Source: an uncultured Planctomycetaceae bacterium (GTDB taxonomy: Bacteria > Planctomycetota > Planctomycetia > Planctomycetales > Planctomycetaceae). Taken from it: 64,000 nucleotides of DNA. The notes under the pieces are model-generated. The model was not told the DNA's origin and searched no databases. It saw only the letters and a program-made list of their open reading frames with translations. Shown piece after piece: positions 43,396 to 53,916 of this stretch; the stretch's first letter is position 1, and each line of letters starts with the position of its first letter. The translations under genes and the position numbers were made by a program. The DNA lies in NCBI GenBank assembly GCA_943787265.1, contig CALSLT010000002.1, positions 124,001 through 188,000 on the forward strand, given 5' to 3'.

Positions 43396-45777
43396 TCACC
43401 GCAGGTTGATTGGGTCGACGTCGACGACGAATTCTACGCTGCGGTCTGTTGGGAGCGTGGGTCGGAGTTCTCTCCAGAGGATCCGGACGGCGTTCAGGTC
43501 GGCAGCGGAGAGCAGAAAATGAAAACGGTAGTTGGCTTGGAGTTTGGTGATCGGGCATGGGGCCGGGCCGAGGACTTTGATGTCGAGGTCGCGTTTCTTA
43601 ACGACGTCGCGGATGACGTCTGACATATCGAAGGCGACGGACTCGACCGCCTGTTCGATCGGGCCTCGCAGGATGACTCGAACCCAGTGAGTGAACGGCG
43701 GGGCTTCCTGTTCGAGTCGATGTTTCAATTCGTGTTCGGCGAATCCGGCGTAGTCGTGGTGGACTGCTTTCTGAATGGCGACATCGGTCGGTGAGCATGT
43801 CTGCACGAAGACTCGACCGCCTTTTTCGCTGCGACCAGCTCGGCCGGCAACCTGCGCAATCAGTTGGAAGGTTCGCTCGGAAGCTCGTAAATCGGGCTGG
43901 TGAAGCACGGTGTCGGCATCGACGACGCCGACCATCGTGACGTTCGGAAAGTCCAGCCCCTTCGCAATCATCTGAGTGCCGACCAGAATGTGAGCCTTCC
44001 CGTGACGGAATTTTTCCAGAGCCTCGTCATGGCTACCGCGTTTCTGCATGGTGTCGCTGTCCATGCGGATGACTTTGTGGTTGGGGAACTTGGCCTGGAC
44101 CTCCTGCTCCAGCCGCTGCGTGCCGGCTCCGAAATAGCGAATGCCAGGCCCGCCGCATTGCGGACACGTCGTCGGTGGCGGCATCTCCGCACTGCAGGTG
44201 TGACACAGGATGACGTTCCGATCTCGGTGGAACGTGTAGGTGATGTCGCAGTTGTGGCACTTCACGCCGCTGCCGCAACCTCGACACCAGACCGTCGGCG
44301 AGAACCCTCGCAGATTCAGAAACAGAATGACCTGCCCGCCATCGGCCAGTGCCGCCTGAATGCCAGTCCGCATCGCTCGCCCGATCGATTGCCCCTTCGT
44401 ACACAACGGGTCGTTGCGAATATCGACCAGACTGACTGGCGGCATCGGCAGTCCGGATACACGGTTTGGCAGTGATAGAATCGCGTCCGCATCGGCTGCG
44501 GGCTCGGGTTTGTTACCAGCCTCTGAAGCTGAAGTATCAGATGGTCGCTGATCAGAGACAAGAGGCGGCCTCAGGTCTTCGATTTTCGACACTCGCAACC
44601 AGGTTTCCAGTGTCGGTGTGGCCGTACCCAGAATCAGCGGAATGCCCAGCAGCCGTGCCCGTTCACGAGCGACGTTGCTAGCGTGGTATCGTGGGGCGGT
44701 GTCCTGCTTGAACGTATTCTCGTGCTCTTCGTCGATGACGATCAATCCGAGATGCGGAGCCGGAGCAAAGATCGCGCTGCGAGCTCCGACGATCACCTGC
44801 ACCTCGCCGCGAGCGATGCGTTGCCAATGCCAGTGCCGCTCGGCATCGGTCAGGTGGCTGTGCAACACGGCGACGGAATCAAACCGGCTGCTGAATCGCC
44901 GGATCGTTTGTGGAGTCAGGCTGATTTCCGGAACAAGCACGATCGCCTGTCGCCCGTAACTGACTACTTCGCGGATTGCCTGAATATAGACTTCGGTCTT
45001 ACCGCTACCCGTCACGCCATGCAGCACGAACGTGCGAGATCGCTTCATGCGAAGCTGCATGTTGATCGCGCTGAGAACTCGCTTCTGATCAGCGTTCAGT
45101 TCAAGATCCTGTTCGGGAGCAATCTCGCCGAGGTCCGATTCGAACGTCGCGGTACGCTTGCGAGTCGCGATGATGATTCCTTTGTCGCGCAACCCGTGAA
45201 TCGGAGCCGGGCTGCAGCCGATTGCTTCGGTAATCTGTTCGCCCTTCAGTGGCGTTCCGGCTTCTCGCAGGAATTCGACGATGGCTGCCTGCTTGGTGGG
45301 CAGTTTTGTTGCGGCGAGAAGATTGTCGATGTCGGCTGCCAGCGCGAAGAATGTCATCTCTCGAGTGCCAGCTTGTTTTTTGACGCCGGCAGGAATGGCG
45401 GTCTCCAGAGCCTGGCCCCAGCCACAGATGTACCGCTCAGCAATCCACTTTGTCAGGTCGAGCAGGTGCTGAGACACGATTGGCTCGCGGTCGACCAGTC
45501 CGACGATTTCTTTGAGTTTGCGGTTCGACGTTTTCAGTTGTGACAGCCCAACGCAAAACGCGACTTCTTTGCGGTTGCCTCTTCCGAAGAGAATTTCGAC
45601 TCGCTGCCCAGGACCGATGAGTTCACGCAACGATTCGGGGACGAGGTACGAGTACGTCTGCTCGAGCGGTCGCACGAGCGCGATGTCCGCGACCAGCCGA
45701 TCCTCTTCGGCGGCGATTTCCCATTCCGGCCGATCGGGTTCGGTCTGAAACAGATTCTTCTGAGTCGACTTCGTCAC
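43396..45777 (-). CDS. priA: Primosomal replication protein N' (PriA helicase)
   Basis: A 793-residue 3'-to-5' helicase that restarts stalled replication forks. The N-terminal DNA-binding part has VRPLEQTYSYLVPESL and GQRVEILFG. Helicase motifs: Walker A LHGVTGSGKTEVY, VPEISLTPQT, DEEH in VIDEEHENTFKQ, and GTATPTLE. The zinc region carries Cys pairs CRGCG, CHNC, CHTC and CPQC. QVAGRAGRSEKGG and a C-terminal domain complete it. GTG 45777 overlaps the stop of the upstream 104-residue protein by 4 nt. Confidence 0.96.
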   Translation of the reverse strand: MTKSTQKNLFQTEPDRPEWEIAAEEDRLVADIALVRPLEQTYSYLVPESLRELIGPGQRVEILFGRGNRKEVAFCVGLSQLKTSNRKLKEIVGLVDREPIVSQHLLDLTKWIAERYICGWGQALETAIPAGVKKQAGTREMTFFALAADIDNLLAATKLPTKQAAIVEFLREAGTPLKGEQITEAIGCSPAPIHGLRDKGIIIATRKRTATFESDLGEIAPEQDLELNADQKRVLSAINMQLRMKRSRTFVLHGVTGSGKTEVYIQAIREVVSYGRQAIVLVPEISLTPQTIRRFSSRFDSVAVLHSHLTDAERHWHWQRIARGEVQVIVGARSAIFAPAPHLGLIVIDEEHENTFKQDTAPRYHASNVARERARLLGIPLILGTATPTLETWLRVSKIEDLRPPLVSDQRPSDTSASEAGNKPEPAADADAILSLPNRVSGLPMPPVSLVDIRNDPLCTKGQSIGRAMRTGIQAALADGGQVILFLNLRGFSPTVWCRGCGSGVKCHNCDITYTFHRDRNVILCHTCSAEMPPPTTCPQCGGPGIRYFGAGTQRLEQEVQAKFPNHKVIRMDSDTMQKRGSHDEALEKFRHGKAHILVGTQMIAKGLDFPNVTMVGVVDADTVLHQPDLRASERTFQLIAQVAGRAGRSEKGGRVFVQTCSPTDVAIQKAVHHDYAGFAEHELKHRLEQEAPPFTHWVRVILRGPIEQAVESVAFDMSDVIRDVVKKRDLDIKVLGPAPCPITKLQANYRFHFLLSAADLNAVRILWRELRPTLPTDRSVEFVVDVDPINLR

Positions 45778-46088
45778 GCGATCGGATCCTGCTTACGCCG
45801 GGGCCCGTGCTGCCAGAACAGCCGCTCTTTTGTCAGATGGCCGTATCGCATTGCGCAGTTGAGGCAAAAGCGGCTCTCGCCGTATTGCAGATGAATCTCG
45901 CCAGGCAGGATCAAGTGGTACCAGTCCTGATCAGGGTTTTTGAAATAGCAGTACTCGCGGATCCCGTCTTTCTTGACGTGGACCGACCAGCCATCAGGAA
46001 ACGGCACATAGACGCGCAGATCTTCGGGCACATCGTGCTCGACGAGCTGTTTTGGCGGTTCCGGATTGTCGTCAAAGTCGTTACTCAT
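45774..46088 (-). CDS. Unknown protein translationally coupled to priA
   Basis: A 104-residue cytosolic protein, not recognised. It has a compact middle (RVYVPFPDGWSVHVKKDGI, YYFKNPDQDW-like YCYFKNPDQDWYHLILPGEI) and a single Cys pair near the end (FCLNCAMRYG), which could bind metal or form a redox site. Its last codons overlap the priA start by 4 nt (GTGA), so both are made from one message. This suggests a related role in replication restart, but only by position. It is divergent from a GNAT gene across 109 bases. Confidence 0.72.
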   Translation of the reverse strand: MSNDFDDNPEPPKQLVEHDVPEDLRVYVPFPDGWSVHVKKDGIREYCYFKNPDQDWYHLILPGEIHLQYGESRFCLNCAMRYGHLTKERLFWQHGPRRKQDPIA

Positions 46089-46197
46089 ACCGCTAAAGTG
46101 CCTTCAGTCGGTGGCTGACAGGACACGTTTTACCACGGCCGACACGGAATCGCACGGAAGAGTCAGCACCATAAGCTGAACTGATCAGGAAGTCCGA

Positions 46198-46674
46198 ATG
46201 AATTACGAAATCAGCACCGCGCAAACTGACGAGTTTCTCGATGTCGCAGCCCTGGATCGAATTGCCTGGCCAAATATGAACGACACGTTCATCCCCGACG
46301 GAGAGCACATCTGGCGAGTCTGGTGCGACCACGCAACGCTGCTTGTCGCCAAAGTGACCGATCGGGAACCGTTCAGCGAAACTCACGAAGTGGCCGGTGC
46401 GCTGGTGATGTTTCCGTCGCAAAACGGCGAGCTGTTTCTGCACAAGATCATGGTCCATCCTGTTTGCCGCGGAAAAGGCGTTGGGACGGCTCTGATGAAA
46501 ACGGCACTTTCCGGAGCAAAGGTGCCAGTACTTCTGACCGTTGATCCAGACAACGCACCGGCCGTCGCGCTGTACGAGCAGTTCGGCTTCCGATCTCGCG
46601 AACGAATCGACGGCTATTACCGGCCTCACGAAGACCGGCTGATCATGGAATTCTTGCCAGCCACGGCTTCGTAG
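46198..46674 (+). CDS. GNAT-family N-acetyltransferase
   Basis: A 158-residue acetyl-CoA-dependent acetyltransferase. Motif A, which binds acetyl-CoA, is LFLHKIMVHPVCRGKGVGTALM; motif B follows as LYEQFGFRSRERIDGYY. The substrate cannot be told. The gene is divergent from priA and its partner and convergent with the sulfatase gene across inverted repeat family 1, copy 2. Confidence 0.86.
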   Translation: MNYEISTAQTDEFLDVAALDRIAWPNMNDTFIPDGEHIWRVWCDHATLLVAKVTDREPFSETHEVAGALVMFPSQNGELFLHKIMVHPVCRGKGVGTALMKTALSGAKVPVLLTVDPDNAPAVALYEQFGFRSRERIDGYYRPHEDRLIMEFLPATAS

Positions 46675-46714
46675 GACAGCCCTCGTCTCACGGAGTTTTG
46701 GGGTTCTGAAGAGG

Positions 46715-46830
46715 AACCACGAAAGACGCAAAATACACGAAAGAGTTTCTGTTGATGCCTTCGACAGGAGCGAACCGTAGCAGTGAGTTTTGGCGGCATT
46801 ACTTTCGTGTGTTTTGCGTATTTCGTGGTT
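46715..46830. repeat. Inverted repeat, family 1, copy 2
   Basis: The left arm at 46715-46743 starts AACCACGAAAGACGC and ends ACACGAAAG; the right arm at 46802-46830 reads back the same with few differences. The loop is about 58 bases, longer than in copy 1. Like copy 1 at 20724-20797, it lies exactly between convergent gene ends. Confidence 0.88.
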
Positions 46831-46880
46831 GAGGAAATTCGGTATGAGTCTGACGAAGGTTTCGTCAGGCTCCGTCTGGC

Positions 46881-49055
46881 CTACTTTAAGTTGATAGTCA
46901 CGCTTCCGATTTCGCCGTTAAATGGAAACGGACTGTTGTATTCTCCGACGAATCCGCCTTCGTCTGAACCAACCTGTAGACCGTCGATCGGGTGGCGAGG
47001 CATTCCTTCTGTGAAGTTTCCAGAGGCGACCGACTGATCGCCGGCTTTGAGTGTCACTTCACCAGTCTTCGTGAGGTTTGCTTCGATTTTTGTGACCGCT
47101 TCTGAGAGTTTCGAAGTAGCCGCAACTTTGAATAGCTTACCGCCTCGACGGGTGACGAATGTCAGGATGTCGTTTTTCAGGTAGAGCGAATATCCCTCGG
47201 CAGTGCCTCCGTGAGCGACCAGCACACCGTCGGTGCCGGCCTTCTTCAGTTCAACCGAAATCCGAATCGGTCGCTTCTCGACAAACGGCCCTTCTTCGGC
47301 AGAGAGATTGGCTCCGGGTTTGAGTGAGAATGTTCGTTGCTTCCGGTTGACCTTCGCTTTCTTAGGCTCTCCGCGCCAACCGTTTAGCGGGAGGACGTTC
47401 GCGCGAGCGGCGTAGGCATTCCATTTGGCTTCCAGTTCTTTCGCGAGTTCTGGTTTCTCAGCAGCAAGGTTGTGAGTTTCGGAACGGTCGGTCTTCAGGT
47501 CGTAGAGTTCCCACGGTTTGTTCTCTTTGGCAACGAGCTTCCAATCGCCGTCGCGAATTGCCCGGTTGCCTTCGTGCTCCCAGAACAGTGGCTGCTTGCG
47601 GTTCAGCGATTTTCCCGAGAACGCTGGTTTCAGAGAGGCACCTTCCAGTGGTTTAATTTTGTTGTCTTCGATCTTTGTCGGGTAGTCGGCTCCGGAAACA
47701 TCGACGCACGTGGCCATAATGTCGATGAGGTGTCCCGGCTGATGATCCAGTTCGCCGCGACGTTTGATGCCGGCTGGCCAGTGCGCGATTAGGGGCGTCG
47801 AAATGCCGCCTTCGTGAACGAAGTGCTTGTACTCGCGGAACGGAGTGTTGCTGACGTTCGCCCAGTTCAGTCCGTAGGCGATGTACGTGTCTTCCGGACC
47901 GGGCATGATGCCAGGACCGGTAAGAGTTGGGACTCCGGCGCGGTTCTGCTTCGGAATCACGTCGAGTCGGATTTCGTCATGCGGGATCTTTCTCATGGAT
48001 GCCGCGACCGGTCGTTGATAGTCGCCTCGGCGGCCGACGGTTTCCTGGCAGCCGCCGTTGTCCTGCATGAAGACGATGAGCGTGTTGTCGAGTTCTTTGT
48101 TTTTCTTCAATGAGCCAACGATGCGACCGATGCCCTGGTCCATGCTGTCGACCATCGCGGCGTAAACTTCCATGCAGCGAGCTTCCCAGGCTTTATGCTC
48201 GACGCCGTCCCAGTCTCCGATCAGCGGAGCGGGATCGCAGGCTTCGCTGACAAGACCGAGTTCGACGACACGTTTGGCTCGCGAGTTTCGTACAGGAGCG
48301 TAGCCGCTGTCGTAGCGTCCTTTGTACTTGGCGATGTCTTTTGGCAAAGCGTGCATTGGCCAGTGCGCGGCCGTGTAAGTTACATACATGAAGAACGGCT
48401 TCTCGGCGTCCTGATTGCAATGGTCGTTGATGTATCGCACGGCGTTGTCGCTGATGGCGTCCGTATAGTAGTACTGTTCGGGCTTGTACTCCGAGTCGGT
48501 TGTCGGGGTGATGTTCTGGTTGTCGCGCGTCAGCGTGCCGGGATCGAAGAAGCTGCCAGCTCCGGTGATCGTTCCGTAGAATCGGTCGAAGCCTCGCTGT
48601 CTCGGCCAGTTGTGTTTCGGGCCGTCCGGCTGAACATGCTTCGTGACATGCCACTTGCCGACTCCGTAGGTTGAGTAGCCGGCGGGCTTAAGGACCTCGG
48701 CCATCGTGCGGCAGTTGTTGTTGAGGTCCCCGCGGTAACCGTCGTGGCCTCGGTCCGTCATCATCCAACCGATGCCTGACTGATGCGGATACAGGCCAGT
48801 TAGCAGCGAGCCTCGTGTCGGGCAGCAACGACCGGTGTTGTAAAACTGCGTGAATCGCAAACCGTTCTCAGCCAGACCGTCGAGCGTTGGAGTTTCGATT
48901 TCTCCGCCGTAACAGCCGATGTCTGAATAGCCCATGTCGTCAGACAGGATGACGATGATGTTGGGCCGTTCGGCAGCGACGGAAACCTGCGACGTTGCCA
49001 CCGCAAACGTCGCCATGCAAAGGCCAGAAAGAACGAACTGAAAACGATTTCGCAT
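46881..49055 (-). CDS. Secreted arylsulfatase
   Basis: A 724-residue exported sulfatase. The signal peptide is FQFVLSGLCMATFAVATSQV, then AERPNIIVILSDDMGYSDIG with the metal-binding Asp pair. The CxPxR-type active site is CCPTRGSLLTG, in which the first Cys would become formylglycine. Later conserved parts are VGKWHVTKH and FMQDNGGCQE. A C-terminal region of about 120 residues after the catalytic domain looks like a beta sandwich. Planctomycetes use such enzymes on sulfated polysaccharides; the substrate is unknown. No sulfatase-maturing enzyme is in the window. Confidence 0.93.
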   Translation of the reverse strand: MRNRFQFVLSGLCMATFAVATSQVSVAAERPNIIVILSDDMGYSDIGCYGGEIETPTLDGLAENGLRFTQFYNTGRCCPTRGSLLTGLYPHQSGIGWMMTDRGHDGYRGDLNNNCRTMAEVLKPAGYSTYGVGKWHVTKHVQPDGPKHNWPRQRGFDRFYGTITGAGSFFDPGTLTRDNQNITPTTDSEYKPEQYYYTDAISDNAVRYINDHCNQDAEKPFFMYVTYTAAHWPMHALPKDIAKYKGRYDSGYAPVRNSRAKRVVELGLVSEACDPAPLIGDWDGVEHKAWEARCMEVYAAMVDSMDQGIGRIVGSLKKNKELDNTLIVFMQDNGGCQETVGRRGDYQRPVAASMRKIPHDEIRLDVIPKQNRAGVPTLTGPGIMPGPEDTYIAYGLNWANVSNTPFREYKHFVHEGGISTPLIAHWPAGIKRRGELDHQPGHLIDIMATCVDVSGADYPTKIEDNKIKPLEGASLKPAFSGKSLNRKQPLFWEHEGNRAIRDGDWKLVAKENKPWELYDLKTDRSETHNLAAEKPELAKELEAKWNAYAARANVLPLNGWRGEPKKAKVNRKQRTFSLKPGANLSAEEGPFVEKRPIRISVELKKAGTDGVLVAHGGTAEGYSLYLKNDILTFVTRRGGKLFKVAATSKLSEAVTKIEANLTKTGEVTLKAGDQSVASGNFTEGMPRHPIDGLQVGSDEGGFVGEYNSPFPFNGEIGSVTINLK

Positions 49056-49176
49056 GATGATTGATGTCCTGGTTGAACGCGGAAGGAGTTTGCCGACCCG
49101 TTTTAGTGGGTGACGCCGATCGTCGCGAGCATTGCCGATCAGGAGGTGACCATCGAATTGCTCTGCTAACGAAGAA

Positions 49177-49206
49177 CGGGCGGCTGAAGTTTCCTTCGGC
49201 CGCCCG
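49177..49206 (-). terminator. Probable rho-independent terminator
   Basis: CGGGCGGCTGAAG and CTTCGGCCGCCCG form a 13-bp stem with one wobble pair around TTTC. On the minus strand a moderate T-rich run follows. It ends the Gfo/Idh/MocA gene before the sulfatase gene. Confidence 0.7.
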
Positions 49207-49232
49207 CTGTCAGAAATTCTCAGGTGTTGAAA

Positions 49233-50675
<1,443 letters not shown>

Positions 50676-51079
50676 AACGATGTTCCTTTTCGATGAGGTG
50701 TATTTCGCGGGTGGGCCGAAGGCTGTTTTGAGCTCTGTCATAGATTCGGCGGGACGCAATATGGGGGCGGGAATGATAAGCAGTCTGAAATGCCGCGCCC
50801 AACGAATCGGCAAGAACTCATCGGAAACCGTGGATTTCAGAATGTCAGTCGGAAGGCCATTTTCTATTAGCTCCTGGAGACAGTCGCTGATTTGCGATCA
50901 CTTCGAACGGCCGGTACTCTGGCCAGTTCCCGCCTTGAGCCTCCTTCCTACCAACCCGGAGACGGACGGCCGCAACCGCACTCAATCGTCGTCGAATGTT
51001 CGTTCACGTTTGGTTGAGTCGAGTTTCGTGACAGTCTGATTCGTCTCGCTCAATACTCTGACACGGAATCGCTGGACCT
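50676..51079. other. Intergenic region between divergent genes
   Basis: About 400 bases between the Gfo/Idh/MocA gene and the LRR lipoprotein gene. It should hold two outward promoters. Open frames here are not convincing and no repeat was found. Confidence 0.45.
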
Positions 51080-52412
51080 ATGAAAGCCACAGTATCTCTG
51101 TTTCTGTTCGCGGCGTTGTTTCTTTTTGCCGGTTGCAAGCCAACCTTTGGACCAGCTCCGGGAGGAACTGCTCCGACTGGCGAAACGGTCCCGGCCGCAG
51201 AGGTCGCGCCTGCCGATGATGCCGATTCGTTGGCGACGCTGAAAGAAAAGTCGGTCAAGCTCGACGTCGGCGGCAGCGGCCACGTTGTTCTGGCAGACTT
51301 CCGAAAGACTGAAACGACTGATGAAGACCTTGCTCTGTTAAAGGGGTTACCAAAAGTCGCGCGAGTCATCCTGGAAGGACCGAACTTTGGTGACGCCGGC
51401 ATGGCGCACCTGGCCGACGTGCCGTCTTTTTCTGTTCTTGACGCGGCCAGCACTGCGGTCACCGACAAGGGACTGGAATCGCTTTCAAAAGTTGCGGGCT
51501 TGCGAGCGTTGGGGCTTCGCCGCACCAGCGTGACGGATGCGGGACTGGCCCACCTCGTTGGACTGAAAAATCTGGTCGACATCGATCTCCGATTCACGAA
51601 CGTTTCGGATGAAGGCATCAAGTCCCTCGCAAAAATCAAAAGCCTGAAAGCCGTAAAGCTGCAGGAGTGTCCTGGAGTTTCGGACGAAGGTATCAAAGTG
51701 CTCGGCTCGCTGCCGAATCTTGAAAAACGTCAACATCAGCAAGAATACGCGTTTGACGGGAGCATCGCTGGAAGCATTGTCAAACTGTAAGAAGCTGAGA
51801 GTGCTGGAACTCGAAAACGACACCAACATTGAAGGCCCGGCTTTGAAGCACATCGCGAGTCTAACGAATCTTGAGATGCTCAACGTTCGATTCAACTTCG
51901 TGAAAGGCGACGCGCTGGCCCACCTCGCGGGGCTTACCAAAATGCAGAAACTGTTGCTTCGGGAAACCGTCGTCAATAACGCAGGTCTTGATCACCTTGC
52001 CGGAATGAAAGACCTGGTAGAACTCGACGTCACAAACACAGTGGTCGACGACAGCGGTATTGAGAAACTCTACGGCTTCCCAAATCTGACCGCTCTTCGG
52101 CTCGAGCAATGCAGCATTACTCCGGACGGCCTCGTGGCGATCGCAAAGATTTCGACGCTCAAAGAACTCGACCTGACCAACGTGTCCGACCTGACGGGCG
52201 ATTCGCTGGAACCACTGACCGCACTCGAAAATCTGGAAGTGCTTGATCTGGACGAGAACTTCATGATCGATGGCAGCGCCGTCGATTTCCTGATCGAGCT
52301 CAAGAATTTGAAGAAGCTGAAGATCGGAACGACTCTCCTGTCGAGCGACGACGCAGCTCTCGACGAATTGCGAGAAGCACTGCCGGACCTTGAAATTCAG
52401 GAATCGTTCTAA
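51080..52412 (+). CDS. Leucine-rich-repeat lipoprotein, one frameshift
   Basis: The first frame gives a lipoprotein signal (LFLFAALFLFAGC, lipidated Cys about 19), a polar linker and about six leucine-rich repeats of about 24 residues (VTDKGLESLSKVAGLRALGL, VTDAGLAHLVGLKNLVDIDL). A second frame gives about eight more (IEGPALKHIASLTNLEMLNV and so on). One extra A in the AAAAA run at 51723-51727 breaks it; removal gives 443 residues. The repeat is the bacterial type (xLxxLxxLxxLxxLxLxxTxVTDxGLxxL). It probably sits in the envelope and binds a protein or glycan. Confidence 0.87.
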
Positions 52413-52440
52413 ACTCGCTCACCGCCTTCCAAGTTTGTTA

Positions 52441-52462
52441 CCTCTCCCCCTTGGGGGAGAGG
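52441..52462. repeat. 22-bp near-perfect palindrome
   Basis: CCTCTCCCCC, then TT, then GGGGGAGAGG. A GC-rich tail with TCGCGGTCTCAGCCGCGG follows. No T-run follows, so a terminator role is unproven. Confidence 0.7.
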
Positions 52463-52513
52463 TCGCGGTCTCAGCCGCGGGTGAGGGGCAGTGTCGATTC
52501 GGCAATGAACATC

Positions 52514-52568
52514 GTAGGCTGGGACGCGTCCCAGCAAGTTTGTCAAGCTGGGGCTCGACCCAGCCTAC
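52514..52568. repeat. Inverted repeat, family 2 (GTAGGCTGGG type), copy 1
   Basis: Arms GTAGGCTGGGACGCGTCCCA and its reverse complement TGGG..CCCAGCCTAC enclose AAGTTTGTCAAG. Its reverse complement matches copy 2 at 59833-59885 closely (GTAGGCTGGG, CCCCAGCTTGA and CTGCTGGGA blocks shared). Confidence 0.88.
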
Positions 52569-52613
52569 TCAGTAGCGGTTTACAAACTCAGCTAACTTAA
52601 TCGGAGAACTGCC

Positions 52614-53557
52614 GTGACCGTATCGCGCCCGTGAATTCATCGCCGCTCCGATTGTTGCCGGAGCCGTCGCAGCTACTGGATCAAGTCTCGCTGCGGAGGC
52701 AAAGTCAACGAATCAGTCGAAGTTTCGCTACTGCCTGAACACAAGCACGATCCGCGGGCAGAAGCTCGGCATCGTCAAGGAAATCGAACTCGCCGCCAAA
52801 GCGGGTTACGACGGCATCGAACCGTGGATTCGCGAACTGGACGCTTACGTCAAAGACGGCGGCAACCTGAAGGACCTCGGAAAACGAATCGCCGATCATG
52901 GTCTGCGAGTCGAAAGCGCCATCGGCTTTTCCAATTGGATCGTTGACGACGACGCCAAACGAGCGGACGGACTCGAAGTCGCGAAACGCGACATGGACAT
53001 GCTCAAGACGATCGGCGGCACGCACATCGCCGCGCCGCCGGTTGGTGCTCATCGAGGTTCGGCAAAACTCGACCTGTTCAAAGTCGCCGAGCGTTACCGA
53101 GCGTTGCTCGAAGTCGGCGATCAGACGGGCATCATCCCGCAGGCTGAGGTGTGGGGGATTCTCGGACAACCTCTCGCGACTGGGCGAGACGATGTTCGCC
53201 GTCATCGAAGCCGGTCACAAAGACGCCTGCATCCTGCCGGACGTTTACCACATCTACAAAGGTGGTTCAGACTTCGCCGGCATGGCCGCCATCGCTGGCT
53301 CGAAGATTCACTGTTTCCATGTAAACGATTACCCGGCCGACCCGCCTCGCGACACGATTTCGGACAAAGACCGAGTCTACCCCGGCGACGGCGTCGCCCC
53401 GCTGAACGACATCTTCCAGATGGTCGCCGCCAACGGCTTTGATGGTGCCCTCTCGTTGGAATTGTTCAACCCAAGTTACTGGGAACAGGATCCGGAGCAG
53501 GTCGTGAAAACCGGGTTGGCGAAAACGAAGGAAGCAGTGGCCAAGGCATTTTCGTAA
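52614..53557 (+). CDS. Tat-exported sugar phosphate isomerase/epimerase-like protein, two frameshifts
   Basis: GTG 52614 (GGAG upstream) begins VTVSRREFIAAPIVAGAVAA once one extra C at 52628-52630 is removed, a Tat-type signal. The TIM-barrel part follows: FRYCLNTSTIRGQKLG, AAKAGYDGIEPW, IADHGLRVESAIGF and GTHIAAPPVG. A second extra base, a G in GGGGG at 53153-53157, moves the end (FAVIEAGHKDACILPDVYHI, IHCFHVNDYPADPP) to another frame. Both corrected, the protein is 313 residues. The barrel ligands resemble xylose-isomerase-like epimerases. The substrate is unknown. Confidence 0.87.
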
Positions 53558-53567
53558 AGGTCTGAGC

Positions 53568-53801
53568 ATGAGCGATGCAGACGAATTTGGAAATGCGATT
53601 TCGGGAGCGATACTCGGTCTAATCTTTGGGGCGCTGACTGGCGTCTTTGCAGGTGGATTTGTATTCGCAGATGCCTCGCTTTCAGTTACCGGATTCACCT
53701 TTGTTGGTGCAATGGTGTTCGGTGTGCTGGGGATGATCTTTGGCAGACCCGTCACAAAGTGCTTCAAGGCGATTGGCAGGTTTTGGTTCCATTGGTTTTA
53801 G
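53568..53801 (+). CDS. Small glycine-rich membrane protein, unknown function
   Basis: A 77-residue protein with two hydrophobic segments rich in glycine (AISGAILGLIFGALTGVFAGG and GFTFVGAMVFGVLGMIFG), like glycine-zipper membrane proteins. AAGGT lies before the ATG. It starts 10 bases after the isomerase gene, so the two may share a transcript. No family was named. Confidence 0.6.
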   Translation: MSDADEFGNAISGAILGLIFGALTGVFAGGFVFADASLSVTGFTFVGAMVFGVLGMIFGRPVTKCFKAIGRFWFHWF

Positions 53802-53842
53802 TCAATCCGTGATCGGGATATCTGACTCCGACAGGAATGGCG

Positions 53843-53873
53843 AACCAGAGTCGAAATTCATGGCTCTGGTTTT
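53843..53873 (+). terminator. Possible weak terminator before dapF
   Basis: AACCAGAG and CTCTGGTT form an 8-bp stem around a 13-base loop, followed by only a short T-run. It lies between the small membrane protein gene and dapF. Confidence 0.45.
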
Positions 53874-53916
53874 GATGTCGTGATTTTTCAAGAGTTGAAG
53901 TGTGGAGAGAGCAGCG

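Noticed and set aside
46198..46674. GNAT gene as an antibiotic-resistance or toxin-type acetyltransferase
   Set aside because: Only the generic acetyl-CoA motif is visible; no partner antitoxin gene lies next to it.
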